Below, in pieces: positions 1 through 6,994 of a stretch of DNA of 64,000 nt; position 1 is the stretch's first letter; each line of letters starts with the position of its first letter. The stretch spans positions 1-64,000 of the forward strand of contig DASYKU010000098.1 in the NCBI GenBank assembly GCA_035995165.1. Reading direction: 5' to 3'. The translations under genes and the position numbers were made by a program. The notes under the pieces were generated by a model. The model was not told the DNA's origin. It saw only the letters and a list, made by a program, of their open reading frames with translations, and did not search any database. This DNA comes from Mycobacteriales bacterium. Its GTDB lineage: Bacteria; Actinomycetota; Actinomycetes; Mycobacteriales; CADCTP01.

Positions 1-1608
1 GAAGATCCCGGCCGGGTCCATCGAGTGCTGCGAGCCGTACCCGGTGCCGGTGGCGACCTTGCTGCGCAACACGTACGGCACCGGGCTGGTGCCGCCGAAC
101 ATGTGCCGGGCCTTGCCGATCTGGTTGAACAGCTGGTCGGCCGCGACCCACATGAAGTCCGCGTACATCAACTCGACGACCGGGCGGTAGCGGCCGTCCA
201 GCGCGATCCCGCCGGCCAGCCCGGTGAACCCGTTCTCGCTGATCGGCGTCCCCAGCACCCGGTCCGGGTAGGCGTCCTTGAGCCCGCGGGTGGCGCCGTT
301 GGTGCCGCCGTTGAGCCGGTGCACGTCCTCGCCCAGCACGACGATCCGGTCGTCGGTCGCCATCCGCCGGTTCATCACCGCCGCGACCGCCTCGATGAAC
401 GAGGTGTCGGTGGTGGCTTTGCCGTCGTCACCGTCGTCGCCGTACCGGGCGGCGGCGAACTCGGACAGGTCGCCGCGCACGCCGACGTCCACGAAGGACG
501 GGTCGGGCCACTCCGCCGGCCGGATCTGCTGCTGCCCCGGTTTCCCGCCCGGCAGCGGCTCCAGCAGCTCGGCGCCGACCTCGGTCAGCAGCCGCTCGGC
601 CGCCGCGACCGCCGCGTCCACCCGCTCCCGGCTCAGCAGCCCGCGCCGGACCAGCTGGTCGCCGGTGCGCGCGACCGGGTCGCGGTCCCGCCAGGCGGCC
701 TCCTCCTCCTTGCTGCGGTAGCGGAACGCGCTGCCGGGGAACGGCCCGTTCTGGTGGAAGAACCGGTACGTGTCCGCCTCGACGAGGGTCGGCCCGCGGC
801 CGGCGCGCATGTGCTCGACCGCTTCCCGCATCGCCAGGTGCACGGCGAGCGGGTCCATCCCGTCCACCCGCCAGCTGGCGATGCCGAATCCGGGCCCGCG
901 CGCCGACAGCCGCGGCTCACCGGTCGCCTCGGCCACGCTGGTGGACACCGCGTACTGGTTGTTCTCGACGAAGAAGCAGACCGGCAGGGTCCAGGCCGCG
1001 GCGAGGTTGAACGTCTCCAGCGTGGAGCCGATGTTCGCGGCGCCGTCCCCGAAGTACGTCACCGCGACCGCGTCGGTGCCGGCCTGCCGGGCCGACCACG
1101 CGTAGCCGGCGGCCTGCGGGACGCCGCCGCCCACGATGGCGTTGGTGCCCATCGCCCCGGCGTCCTTCCACTGCAGGTGCATCGAGCCGCCGCGGCCGTT
1201 GCCGTAGCCGCGGGCCAGGCCGCAGATCTCGGCCAGCGTGCGCACCAGCACCGTGCGCACCTCGTCCGGCACGCCCTCGACGAGGTCGAACCCCTTGGGC
1301 GCCACGTACGCCAGCGTCTTAGCAAGGAACTGGTGGTGGCCGCGGTGGGAGCCGTTGACCTTGTCCTCGGCGGTGAGCGCGAGCACCGAGCCGACCGCGC
1401 CGCCCTCCTGGCCGATGCTGGAGTGCGCGGGCCCGTGCACCAGGCCGGCCGCGGCCAGCGTCAGCACGTATTCCTCGAAGGCCCGGATGAGCACCAGCTG
1501 TCCGAACAGCTGCCCGAGCAGCTCGGGCTCCGCCGCGTCCCAGTCCGCGTCGGTCACGACCAGCTCGGTCCAGGGTGCGCCGGGCTCGGGTGTGCGGTGC
1601 TCCGTCAT
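1..1608 (-). CDS. Fused E1 alpha/beta 2-oxoacid dehydrogenase, 3' truncated by window edge
   Basis: Thiamine-diphosphate-dependent E1 component that decarboxylates a 2-oxoacid (or acetoin-like substrate) and passes the acyl group to a lipoyl E2. The ATG at 1608 follows GGAGGTCGGG. Residues about 1-370 are an E1-alpha domain with RGGSMHLQ and the thiamine-binding GDGAANIG segment near residue 187, followed by an FFVENNQYAVST strand. From about residue 390 an E1-beta domain follows in the same frame (GEDVHRLNGG, SENGFTGLAGG, YADFMWVAADQLFNQ). Alpha and beta are separate genes in most actinobacteria, so this is the fused form. At least 536 codons are present and the stop lies outside the window. 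It diverges from the VOC operon, with a palindrome between them that may bind the GntR protein. The substrate is not deducible. Confidence 0.9.
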   Translation of the reverse strand, partial: MTEHRTPEPGAPWTELVVTDADWDAAEPELLGQLFGQLVLIRAFEEYVLTLAAAGLVHGPAHSSIGQEGGAVGSVLALTAEDKVNGSHRGHHQFLAKTLAYVAPKGFDLVEGVPDEVRTVLVRTLAEICGLARGYGNGRGGSMHLQWKDAGAMGTNAIVGGGVPQAAGYAWSARQAGTDAVAVTYFGDGAANIGSTLETFNLAAAWTLPVCFFVENNQYAVSTSVAEATGEPRLSARGPGFGIASWRVDGMDPLAVHLAMREAVEHMRAGRGPTLVEADTYRFFHQNGPFPGSAFRYRSKEEEAAWRDRDPVARTGDQLVRRGLLSRERVDAAVAAAERLLTEVGAELLEPLPGGKPGQQQIRPAEWPDPSFVDVGVRGDLSEFAAARYGDDGDDGKATTDTSFIEAVAAVMNRRMATDDRIVVLGEDVHRLNGGTNGATRGLKDAYPDRVLGTPISENGFTGLAGGIALDGRYRPVVELMYADFMWVAADQLFNQIGKARHMFGGTSPVPYVLRSKVATGTGYGSQHSMDPAGIF

Positions 1609-1641
1609 CCCGACCTCCTACCGACTCGCGCCGAGCGTCGC

Positions 1642-1656
1642 ATGGATCGGATCCAT
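1642..1656. promoter_or_regulatory. Perfect 15-bp palindrome, candidate GntR operator (E1 side)
   Basis: ATGGATC-G-GATCCAT is a perfect inverted repeat with a one-base centre, 34 bp upstream of the E1 start codon. A GAAAAT hexamer on the minus strand (1660-1655) overlaps its edge and could be the -10. It shares the GGATCC core with the second site at 1711. Short palindromes of this type are usual targets of FCD-type GntR regulators, one of which is encoded at 2234. Confidence 0.5.
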
Positions 1657-1675
1657 TTTCCAGCCTGATCGGCGC

Positions 1676-1704
1676 TGGACATCGACTTCAGGTCTCGGGA
1701 TAGT
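1676..1704 (+). promoter_or_regulatory. Candidate sigma-70-type promoter of the VOC/hydroxylase operon
   Basis: A TGGACA hexamer at 1676-1681 and a GATAGT hexamer at 1699-1704 are separated by exactly 17 bp. Transcription would start near 1711, inside the TGGATCCA palindrome. Confidence 0.45.
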
Positions 1705-1710
1705 CCTCAT

Positions 1711-1718
1711 TGGATCCA
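1711..1718. promoter_or_regulatory. TGGATCCA palindrome, candidate GntR operator (VOC side)
   Basis: This perfect 8-bp palindrome sits at the predicted start point of the promoter at 1676-1704 and repeats the core of the 1642-1656 site. A repressor bound here would block transcription of the operon that encodes the GntR protein itself. Confidence 0.4.
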
Positions 1719-1736
1719 TCTACCGAGGAGGACGGG

Positions 1737-2237
1737 GTGGGACTGCCGGGGCTGCGCCGCCTGGACCACATCGGGTTCACCGTGCCCGACCTGGAGGAGG
1801 CGACCCGGTTCCTGGTCGACGTGCTCGGCTGCGACTACCTCTACTCGCTCGGTCCGTTCGCCGACGACGGCGACTGGATGGCCGAGCACCTCAACGTGCA
1901 CCCGCGCACGACGATGGTGGAGAACCGGTTCTTCCGCCTCGGCGGGCAGACGATCCTCGAGGTCTTCCACTACGACGCGCCGTCGCGGCGGGACGCGCCG
2001 CCGCGCAACAGCGACGTCGGGGGTCACCACATCGCCTTCTACGTCGACGATCTCGACGCGGCGGTCGCGCACCTGCAGGGGGCCGGGGTGACGGTCTGCG
2101 GACACCCGACCGCGAGCCGCAGCCACAACGAGGGTCAGCGCTGGGTCTACTTCCTGTCCCCGTGGGGCATGCAGTTCGAGCTGGTGTCCTACCCGAACGG
2201 CAAGGCCTACGACAACGCCCGCGCGGCGGGGACATGA
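1737..2237 (+). CDS. VOC-family (glyoxalase/extradiol dioxygenase fold) protein
   Basis: 166-residue protein of the vicinal oxygen chelate fold, a metal-dependent superfamily that includes glyoxalases, epimerases and ring-cleavage dioxygenases. It opens with LRRLDHIGFTVPDLEEATRF, the usual first strand-helix with a metal-ligand His, and has HHIAFYVDDLDAAVAHLQ in the second half followed by WVYFLSPWGMQFELVSYP with the terminal Glu ligand. I chose the GTG at 1737 because GAGGAGG at 1725-1731 is correctly spaced for it; a TTG 27 bases upstream is in frame but has no such site. Its stop overlaps the GntR start (ATGA), so it is the first gene of a coupled operon. The reaction is unknown. Confidence 0.85.
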   Translation: MGLPGLRRLDHIGFTVPDLEEATRFLVDVLGCDYLYSLGPFADDGDWMAEHLNVHPRTTMVENRFFRLGGQTILEVFHYDAPSRRDAPPRNSDVGGHHIAFYVDDLDAAVAHLQGAGVTVCGHPTASRSHNEGQRWVYFLSPWGMQFELVSYPNGKAYDNARAAGT

Positions 2238-2902
2238 CCGCCGAGGCCGTCGTCGCGCCCGCCGCCAGCCGGCGGGTCGCGGACCACCTGCGGTCCGAGA
2301 TCCTCGGCGGCGGCATCGGCCCGGGCGAGCGGGTCCGGCAGGAGGAGATCGCCCAGCGCCTGGGCGCCAGCCGGATCCCGGTCCGCGAGGCGCTGCGGAT
2401 GCTGGAGGCCGAGGGCCTGGTCGAGCACGAGGCCAACAAGGGCGCCCGGGTGCCGCGGCTGGGGCAGCACGAGGTCGACGTGATGTACCGGATGCGCGAG
2501 CAGCTCGAGCCGCTCGCGCTGACCGAGAGCCTGCCGTACCTGGACGACGCCGAGATCGCCCGGCTGGGCCGGCTGCAGGACGAGATCGAGGCCGGTGTCG
2601 ACATCGGACGGTTCCTGGAGCTGGACCGCGAGTTCCACCTCGGGACGTACGCGGGCTGCGTCATCGAGCAGCTGACCGCGACGGTGGTCCGGCTCTGGAA
2701 CTCCACCCAGCACTACCGGCGCGCGTTCGTGCAGCTGTCCGGACCGGGCCGGATGTGGGTGGTCAACGCCGAGCACCGGCTGCTGCTGGACGCGGTCGAG
2801 CGCCGGGACGCCACCGACGCCGGCCGGGTCGTCGGCGGGCACATCCGCCGGACCCGGATCGAGCTCTCCCACCACCCGGCGGTCTTCGGGGGGCTGCCGT
2901 GA
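2234..2902 (+). CDS. GntR-family regulator, FCD (FadR/VanR) type
   Basis: 222-residue transcription factor. Residues about 10-75 form the winged helix (RVADHLRSEILGG, RQEEIAQRLGASRIPVREALRMLEAEGLV), and about 85-210 form the all-helical FCD effector domain (REFHLGTY, EHRLLLDAVERRD, HIRR). FCD regulators typically repress catabolic operons until a carboxylic-acid-like ligand binds; the likely metal/ligand histidines HL, EH and GHI are present. It is coupled to its neighbours by ATGA upstream and GTGA downstream. The GGATCC palindromes at 1642 and 1711 are the obvious candidate targets, giving control of both the E1 gene and its own operon. Confidence 0.92.
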   Translation: MTAEAVVAPAASRRVADHLRSEILGGGIGPGERVRQEEIAQRLGASRIPVREALRMLEAEGLVEHEANKGARVPRLGQHEVDVMYRMREQLEPLALTESLPYLDDAEIARLGRLQDEIEAGVDIGRFLELDREFHLGTYAGCVIEQLTATVVRLWNSTQHYRRAFVQLSGPGRMWVVNAEHRLLLDAVERRDATDAGRVVGGHIRRTRIELSHHPAVFGGLP

Positions 2903-3387
2903 GCGAGCGCGAGGGCTCGCAGCGCGAGCGGACACAGTTCGCGCTGACCGTCAACGGCGAGCGGCGCGAGGTCGAGGCCGACCCGGACACCCCGCTGCTC
3001 TACGTGCTGCGCAACGACCTCGGGCTGATGGGCGCCCGGTTCGGTTGCGGGCTCGGGATCTGCGGCGCCTGCTTCGTGCACGTGGACGGCGCGGTGGTCG
3101 CCTCCTGCGACACTCCACTGTGGTCGGTCGAGGGCAGGACCGTCGTCACCGTCGAGGGTCTGGCCCCCGGCGACGCGCTGCACCCGGTGCAGCAGGCGGT
3201 GCTGGACGAGCAGGCGGCCCAGTGTGCGTACTGCGTGACCGGGGTGATCATGAGCGGGGCGGCGTTGCTGGCCCGCACGCCGAAGCCGGACGAGGCCGCG
3301 GTCGTCGGGGCGCTGGAGCGCAACCTCTGCCGCTGCGGCGCCCACGGGCGGATGGTCCGGGCGGTCCTGCGGGCCGGCGATGGCTGA
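2899..3387 (+). CDS. Small [2Fe-2S] subunit of a molybdenum hydroxylase (IorA/CoxS type)
   Basis: 162-residue iron-sulfur subunit that moves electrons from the molybdopterin subunit to an acceptor. It carries the plant-ferredoxin cluster motif FGCGLGICGAC followed by a fourth Cys (VVASCDT), then the second, C-terminal cluster motif (AQCAYCVTG and NLCRCGAH). The GTG start overlaps the GntR stop. The first 11 or so residues (SEREGSQRER) come from a dispersed DNA repeat that also occurs at 39452-39483, and the family fold only begins at about FALTVNGERREV. It overlaps the large-subunit gene by 8 bp. No FAD-binding CoxM-type subunit is encoded nearby, which fits the two-subunit IorAB class. Confidence 0.93.
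   Translation: MSEREGSQRERTQFALTVNGERREVEADPDTPLLYVLRNDLGLMGARFGCGLGICGACFVHVDGAVVASCDTPLWSVEGRTVVTVEGLAPGDALHPVQQAVLDEQAAQCAYCVTGVIMSGAALLARTPKPDEAAVVGALERNLCRCGAHGRMVRAVLRAGDG
2900..2931 (+). repeat. Dispersed 32-bp repeat, copy A
   Basis: Begins TGAGCGAGCGCGAGGGCT and ends GCAGCGCGAGCGG. It matches 31 of 32 bases of the element on the minus strand at 39483-39452. It starts on the stop codon of the GntR gene and supplies the start and N-terminus of the ferredoxin subunit. Confidence 0.85.
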
Positions 3388-5470
3388 CCTGCCGAAGGAC
3401 CTCGCGGCCAACCCGATCCTGTCCCGCTGGATCCGGGTCGGCCCGGACGGCACGGTCGACGTCCGGGTGGGCAAGGTCGAGATCGGGCAGGGCATCCTCA
3501 CCGCACTGGCACAGCTGGCCGCGGACGAGCTGCGGGTCGACCTGGCCGACGTCCGGATGCGGCCGGCGGACACGGTCGAGGGACCGGACGAGGGCGTGAC
3601 CGCGGGCAGCATGTCGATCTCGACCTGCGGGCCGGCGCTGCGGGTGGCCGCGGCCAACGTCCGGATGCTGTTCACGCTCGCGGCCGGCCGGGAATGGCGG
3701 GTCGACCCGAGCACGATCACCGTCGAGTCCGGACGGTTCGGCGGGTCGGAAGGACAGGAGACCTCGTACGGGAAGCTGGCCGGCGGGGTGGACCTGGACG
3801 TCGCCGCCGATCCAGCCGTGCCGCTGGGCATCGCGGGCAGGTTCACCGGCACCGACGTGGCCCGGCTGGACCTGCCGGACAAGGTCGCCGGCCGGCCCCG
3901 GTACGTGCACGACCTGCGGCTGCCGGGCCAGTGGTTCGCCCGGGTGCTGCGACCGCCCTCGCGCGGGGCGCGGCTGGTCGAGGTGGCGGAGCCGGCCGAC
4001 GTGACCCTGGTCCGGGACGGCTCGTTCCTCGCGGTGGCCGGGCCGGACGAGGCGGTCGTGGTCCGCGCGGCCGAGCGGGTGTGGAGGACCACGGTCTGGT
4101 CCGAAGTGGACACCCTGCCGGACGAGGACGATCTGGACTCGTTCCTGCGGGCCGGACCGCACGAGACGATCCCGGTGGTCGAGGACGACGAGCCGGACCC
4201 GGCCGGCGGGCGGGAGATCCGGGCGAGCTACAGCCGGCCGTTCGTCGCGCACGCCTCGATGGCGCCCAGCTGCGCGGTCGCGATCTGGCACCCGGACGGT
4301 CCGGTCGAGGTCTGGTCGCACAGCCAGGGCATCGTCCCGCTGGGGCGGGCGATCGCCGCCGCGCTCGGCCTGGACCCGGGCACCGTCCACGTGCGACATG
4401 CCGAGGGCGCCGGATGCTACGGCCACAACGCGGCCGACGACGCCGCTTTCGACGCGGTGCTGGTGGCCCGGGCCGTACCGGGCACCCCGGTGCAGGTGCA
4501 GTGGACCCGGCAGGACGAGCTGGGTTGGGCGCCGTTCTCCTCGGCGATGGTCGCCGACGTCGCGGTCACCGTCGGCGCGGACGGCCGCATCGCCGCCTGG
4601 ACGTACGACCTGTGGAGCCAGGGGCACAGCGCCCGCCCGGGGTACGCGGGCGTGCCGGGGCTGCTGGCCGCGACCACCCTGGCCGAACCCGCGGTGTACC
4701 CGGCCCCGACCGACCCGCCCGTGGCCCGCGGCGCCGGCAGCACCCGCAACGCGCTGCCCGGCTACGACCTGCGCCACCGCCGGATCACCGGGCACCGGCT
4801 CACCGAGACCCCCATCCGCAGCTCCGCGATGCGCTCGCTCGGCGGCTACTTCAACGTCTTCGCGATCGAGTCCGCGCTGGACGAGGCCGCGCTCGTGGCC
4901 GGCAGGGACCCGCTGGACTTCCGGCTGGCGCACCTGTCCGACGAGCGCGGCCGGCGGGTGCTGACGATGGCCGCCGAGGCCGCCGGCTGGGGCCGCCGGA
5001 CGGCCGACGGCACCGCGCTCGGCCTCGGGTACGCCCGTTACAAGGGCACCGGCGCCTGGTGCGCGGTGGTGGCCGAGGTCGAGGCGGAGAACGACGTCCG
5101 GGTCCGTCGCCTGTGGACGGCCGTCGACGTCGGCCGGGTCGTCAACCCCGACGGGGTGCGGAACCAGATCGAGGGCGGGGCGGTCCAGGCCGCGAGCTGG
5201 ACGCTGCGGGAGCGGGTCCGCTTCGACCGCCGCCGGGTGACCAGCACGACCTGGGAGTCGTACCCGATCCTGCCTTTCTCGCAGGTGCCCGCGGTGACGG
5301 TCGAGATCGCGCCCGCCGACGGGAACCCGTCCGTCGGCGCCGGCGAGGCCGCGCAGGGCCCGACCGCCGGCGCCATCGCCAACGCGCTGGCCGCCGCCGT
5401 CGGCGTCCGCGTCCGGGACCTGCCGCTGACCCCCGAAGCAGTCGTGAAGGCGATCGAAGGGACACCGTGA
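3380..5470 (+). CDS. Molybdopterin-binding large subunit, IorB (isoquinoline 1-oxidoreductase beta) family
   Basis: 696-residue catalytic subunit of a molybdenum hydroxylase; family members hydroxylate N-heteroaromatics or oxidise aldehydes using water. The N-terminus has KVEIGQGILTALAQLAADEL, the hallmark start of the IorB group. The aldehyde-oxidase/xanthine-dehydrogenase-like region includes QGIVPLGRAIAAALG and RSSAMRSLGGYFNVFAIES. The SVGAGEAAQGP segment near residue 656 carries the catalytic Glu expected in this family. The length is close to the usual 700-750. It overlaps the small subunit by 8 bp and the AhpD-like gene by 1 bp (TGATG). No twin-arginine signal is visible, so it should be cytoplasmic, unlike many periplasmic IorB enzymes. 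Confidence 0.9.
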   Translation: MADLPKDLAANPILSRWIRVGPDGTVDVRVGKVEIGQGILTALAQLAADELRVDLADVRMRPADTVEGPDEGVTAGSMSISTCGPALRVAAANVRMLFTLAAGREWRVDPSTITVESGRFGGSEGQETSYGKLAGGVDLDVAADPAVPLGIAGRFTGTDVARLDLPDKVAGRPRYVHDLRLPGQWFARVLRPPSRGARLVEVAEPADVTLVRDGSFLAVAGPDEAVVVRAAERVWRTTVWSEVDTLPDEDDLDSFLRAGPHETIPVVEDDEPDPAGGREIRASYSRPFVAHASMAPSCAVAIWHPDGPVEVWSHSQGIVPLGRAIAAALGLDPGTVHVRHAEGAGCYGHNAADDAAFDAVLVARAVPGTPVQVQWTRQDELGWAPFSSAMVADVAVTVGADGRIAAWTYDLWSQGHSARPGYAGVPGLLAATTLAEPAVYPAPTDPPVARGAGSTRNALPGYDLRHRRITGHRLTETPIRSSAMRSLGGYFNVFAIESALDEAALVAGRDPLDFRLAHLSDERGRRVLTMAAEAAGWGRRTADGTALGLGYARYKGTGAWCAVVAEVEAENDVRVRRLWTAVDVGRVVNPDGVRNQIEGGAVQAASWTLRERVRFDRRRVTSTTWESYPILPFSQVPAVTVEIAPADGNPSVGAGEAAQGPTAGAIANALAAAVGVRVRDLPLTPEAVVKAIEGTP

Positions 5471-6090
5471 TGGGCCGGATCAGCTACGTGCCGCTGGAGC
5501 AGATGGACGAGCGGATGCAGGAGGAGATGCACCGCTGCGCCCGGGAGGGGACGCCCCGGCCGGAGAGCTCGGCCGTCCGGGCCCACGCCCCCAACGCGTT
5601 CTGGGCCTTCGCCGACTCCTGGAAGGCGATCTTCCATTCCGGCGTGGTCGACCACTCGGTCAAGGAGCTCTGCCGGGTCTACGTGTCCCGGACGGTGAAG
5701 TGTGAGTTCTGCGGCAACCAGCGTTCGATCAAGGCGACCAGCGCGGGCCTGGTGGAGCAGCAGTACGACGAGCTGCTCAACTTCGAGTCCTCCGACCGGT
5801 ACGACGACCGGCAGAAGGCCGCGCTGGCGTACGCGGAGGCGATCGCCTGGCGGCTGGACACCGACGACGCGTTCTGGACGCGGCTGCACGACCACTTCAG
5901 CGAGCCGGAGCTGGTCGAGCTCGGCTGCTTCATCGCGCTGACCTTCGGCCAGCAGAGCTGGATCCGCATGCTCGGCATCGACCACCACGAGTACCTGGCC
6001 GGCACCGACGCCTCGATGGCGCCGGGCTTCCGGACCGCCGAGGAGCTGGCCGAGAGCAAGGCGGGCACGGACTACTGGGCCAGGTCGTGA
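5470..6090 (+). CDS. Carboxymuconolactone decarboxylase/AhpD-like protein
   Basis: 206-residue protein of the all-helical AhpD fold. The redox CxxC is present (C78 and C81 in KCEFCGNQRS), followed about 80 residues later by the helix ELVELGCFIALTFGQQSW. Family members act as alkylhydroperoxide reductases or as decarboxylases in aromatic catabolism, and many that accompany catabolic operons are uncharacterised. The presence of CxxC favours a redox role over lactone decarboxylation. It is translationally coupled on both sides (TGATG upstream, GTGA downstream). Confidence 0.85.
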   Translation: MGRISYVPLEQMDERMQEEMHRCAREGTPRPESSAVRAHAPNAFWAFADSWKAIFHSGVVDHSVKELCRVYVSRTVKCEFCGNQRSIKATSAGLVEQQYDELLNFESSDRYDDRQKAALAYAEAIAWRLDTDDAFWTRLHDHFSEPELVELGCFIALTFGQQSWIRMLGIDHHEYLAGTDASMAPGFRTAEELAESKAGTDYWARS

Positions 6091-6974
6091 CCCTGCTGGC
6101 CCAGCTGCCGGTGGCCGGCTCGGACCGCCCCGTGCAGTACCGGCTGGCGTCCACACTGGACGGTCTCTACACGCCGTACGCGCTGCGCAGGCCGGCCGGG
6201 GACGGCCCGTTCCCGTTCGTGTTCCTGGCCTACGGCAACGGTGGCGGCGGGCTGGAGTGGCTGCGGGAGCGGGTCGCGCACTACCCGTACGTCACCGAGC
6301 GGCTGCTCGCGGCCGGGTACGCCTGCGCCTGGGGCCGCTACCGGTCCGAGGTCGAGCTCGGCTACCACACCGGCGGGCCGCTGGTCCGCGACCGCCGGCA
6401 GGGCATGGACCTGTTCAACCGGGCGCCGCTGGAGTTCGAGGACGAGCTCGCGATCCTGGCGGACGTCCGCGGCCTGGAGGGCATCGACCCGGACCGGATC
6501 GGGCACGTCGGCGTCAGCCACGCCGGCGAGATGCTGTTCAAGCTGGCCTCGTCGTTCCCGGACGCGGTCACCGCGGGCGTCGCCTGCGAGCCGGCCAACC
6601 ACGAGTTCCTGGACCTGAACACGGATGCGACCGTGACGGTCAACCCGGACACCGGGCTGCGGGACATCGAGGAGATGCAGATGCACTCGCCGGACTACGT
6701 CCGGCCGCGCATCGACGAGAAGCTCGTGGCCGAGCGGATCGCCCCGATCCGGACGCCGATTCTCGTCATGGGCCGGGACGACGACCACCTGCAGGGCATC
6801 TTCCGGGTCAGCTACGACGTGCTCGCCGAGGCCGGCAAGGACGCCGAGTGGGTGTCGTACGACCACCCGCTGCACGGCTACATCTTCCCGGTCGACGATG
6901 CCGTCGACGCGACCCAGGAGCGGGCGGTCGACGGCGTCGTCGAGTTCCTCGGGAAGAAGCTCACTGTGCTGTAA
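6087..6974 (+). CDS. Alpha/beta hydrolase (dienelactone/S9-like)
   Basis: 295-residue cytoplasmic hydrolase and last gene of the operon. The nucleophile elbow is GVSHAGEM with Ser144. The strand ILVMGRDDDHLQG supplies the acid, and DHPLHGYIF near the C-terminus supplies the His. The N-terminus has an oxyanion-hole type FLAYGNGGGGLEW. It probably opens an ester, lactone or amide produced upstream, but the substrate cannot be read from sequence. It converges with the aldehyde dehydrogenase gene with only about 20 bp between stops. Confidence 0.85.
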   Translation: MTLLAQLPVAGSDRPVQYRLASTLDGLYTPYALRRPAGDGPFPFVFLAYGNGGGGLEWLRERVAHYPYVTERLLAAGYACAWGRYRSEVELGYHTGGPLVRDRRQGMDLFNRAPLEFEDELAILADVRGLEGIDPDRIGHVGVSHAGEMLFKLASSFPDAVTAGVACEPANHEFLDLNTDATVTVNPDTGLRDIEEMQMHSPDYVRPRIDEKLVAERIAPIRTPILVMGRDDDHLQGIFRVSYDVLAEAGKDAEWVSYDHPLHGYIFPVDDAVDATQERAVDGVVEFLGKKLTVL

Positions 6975-6994
6975 CCGGCGGAACGACCAAGAAC

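Noticed and set aside
25-1668. Long open frame on the plus strand opposite the E1 gene
   Set aside because: Its translation is Arg/Gly/Pro/Val-rich without motifs; the minus-strand reading is a clear E1 enzyme. Long antisense frames are expected at this GC content.
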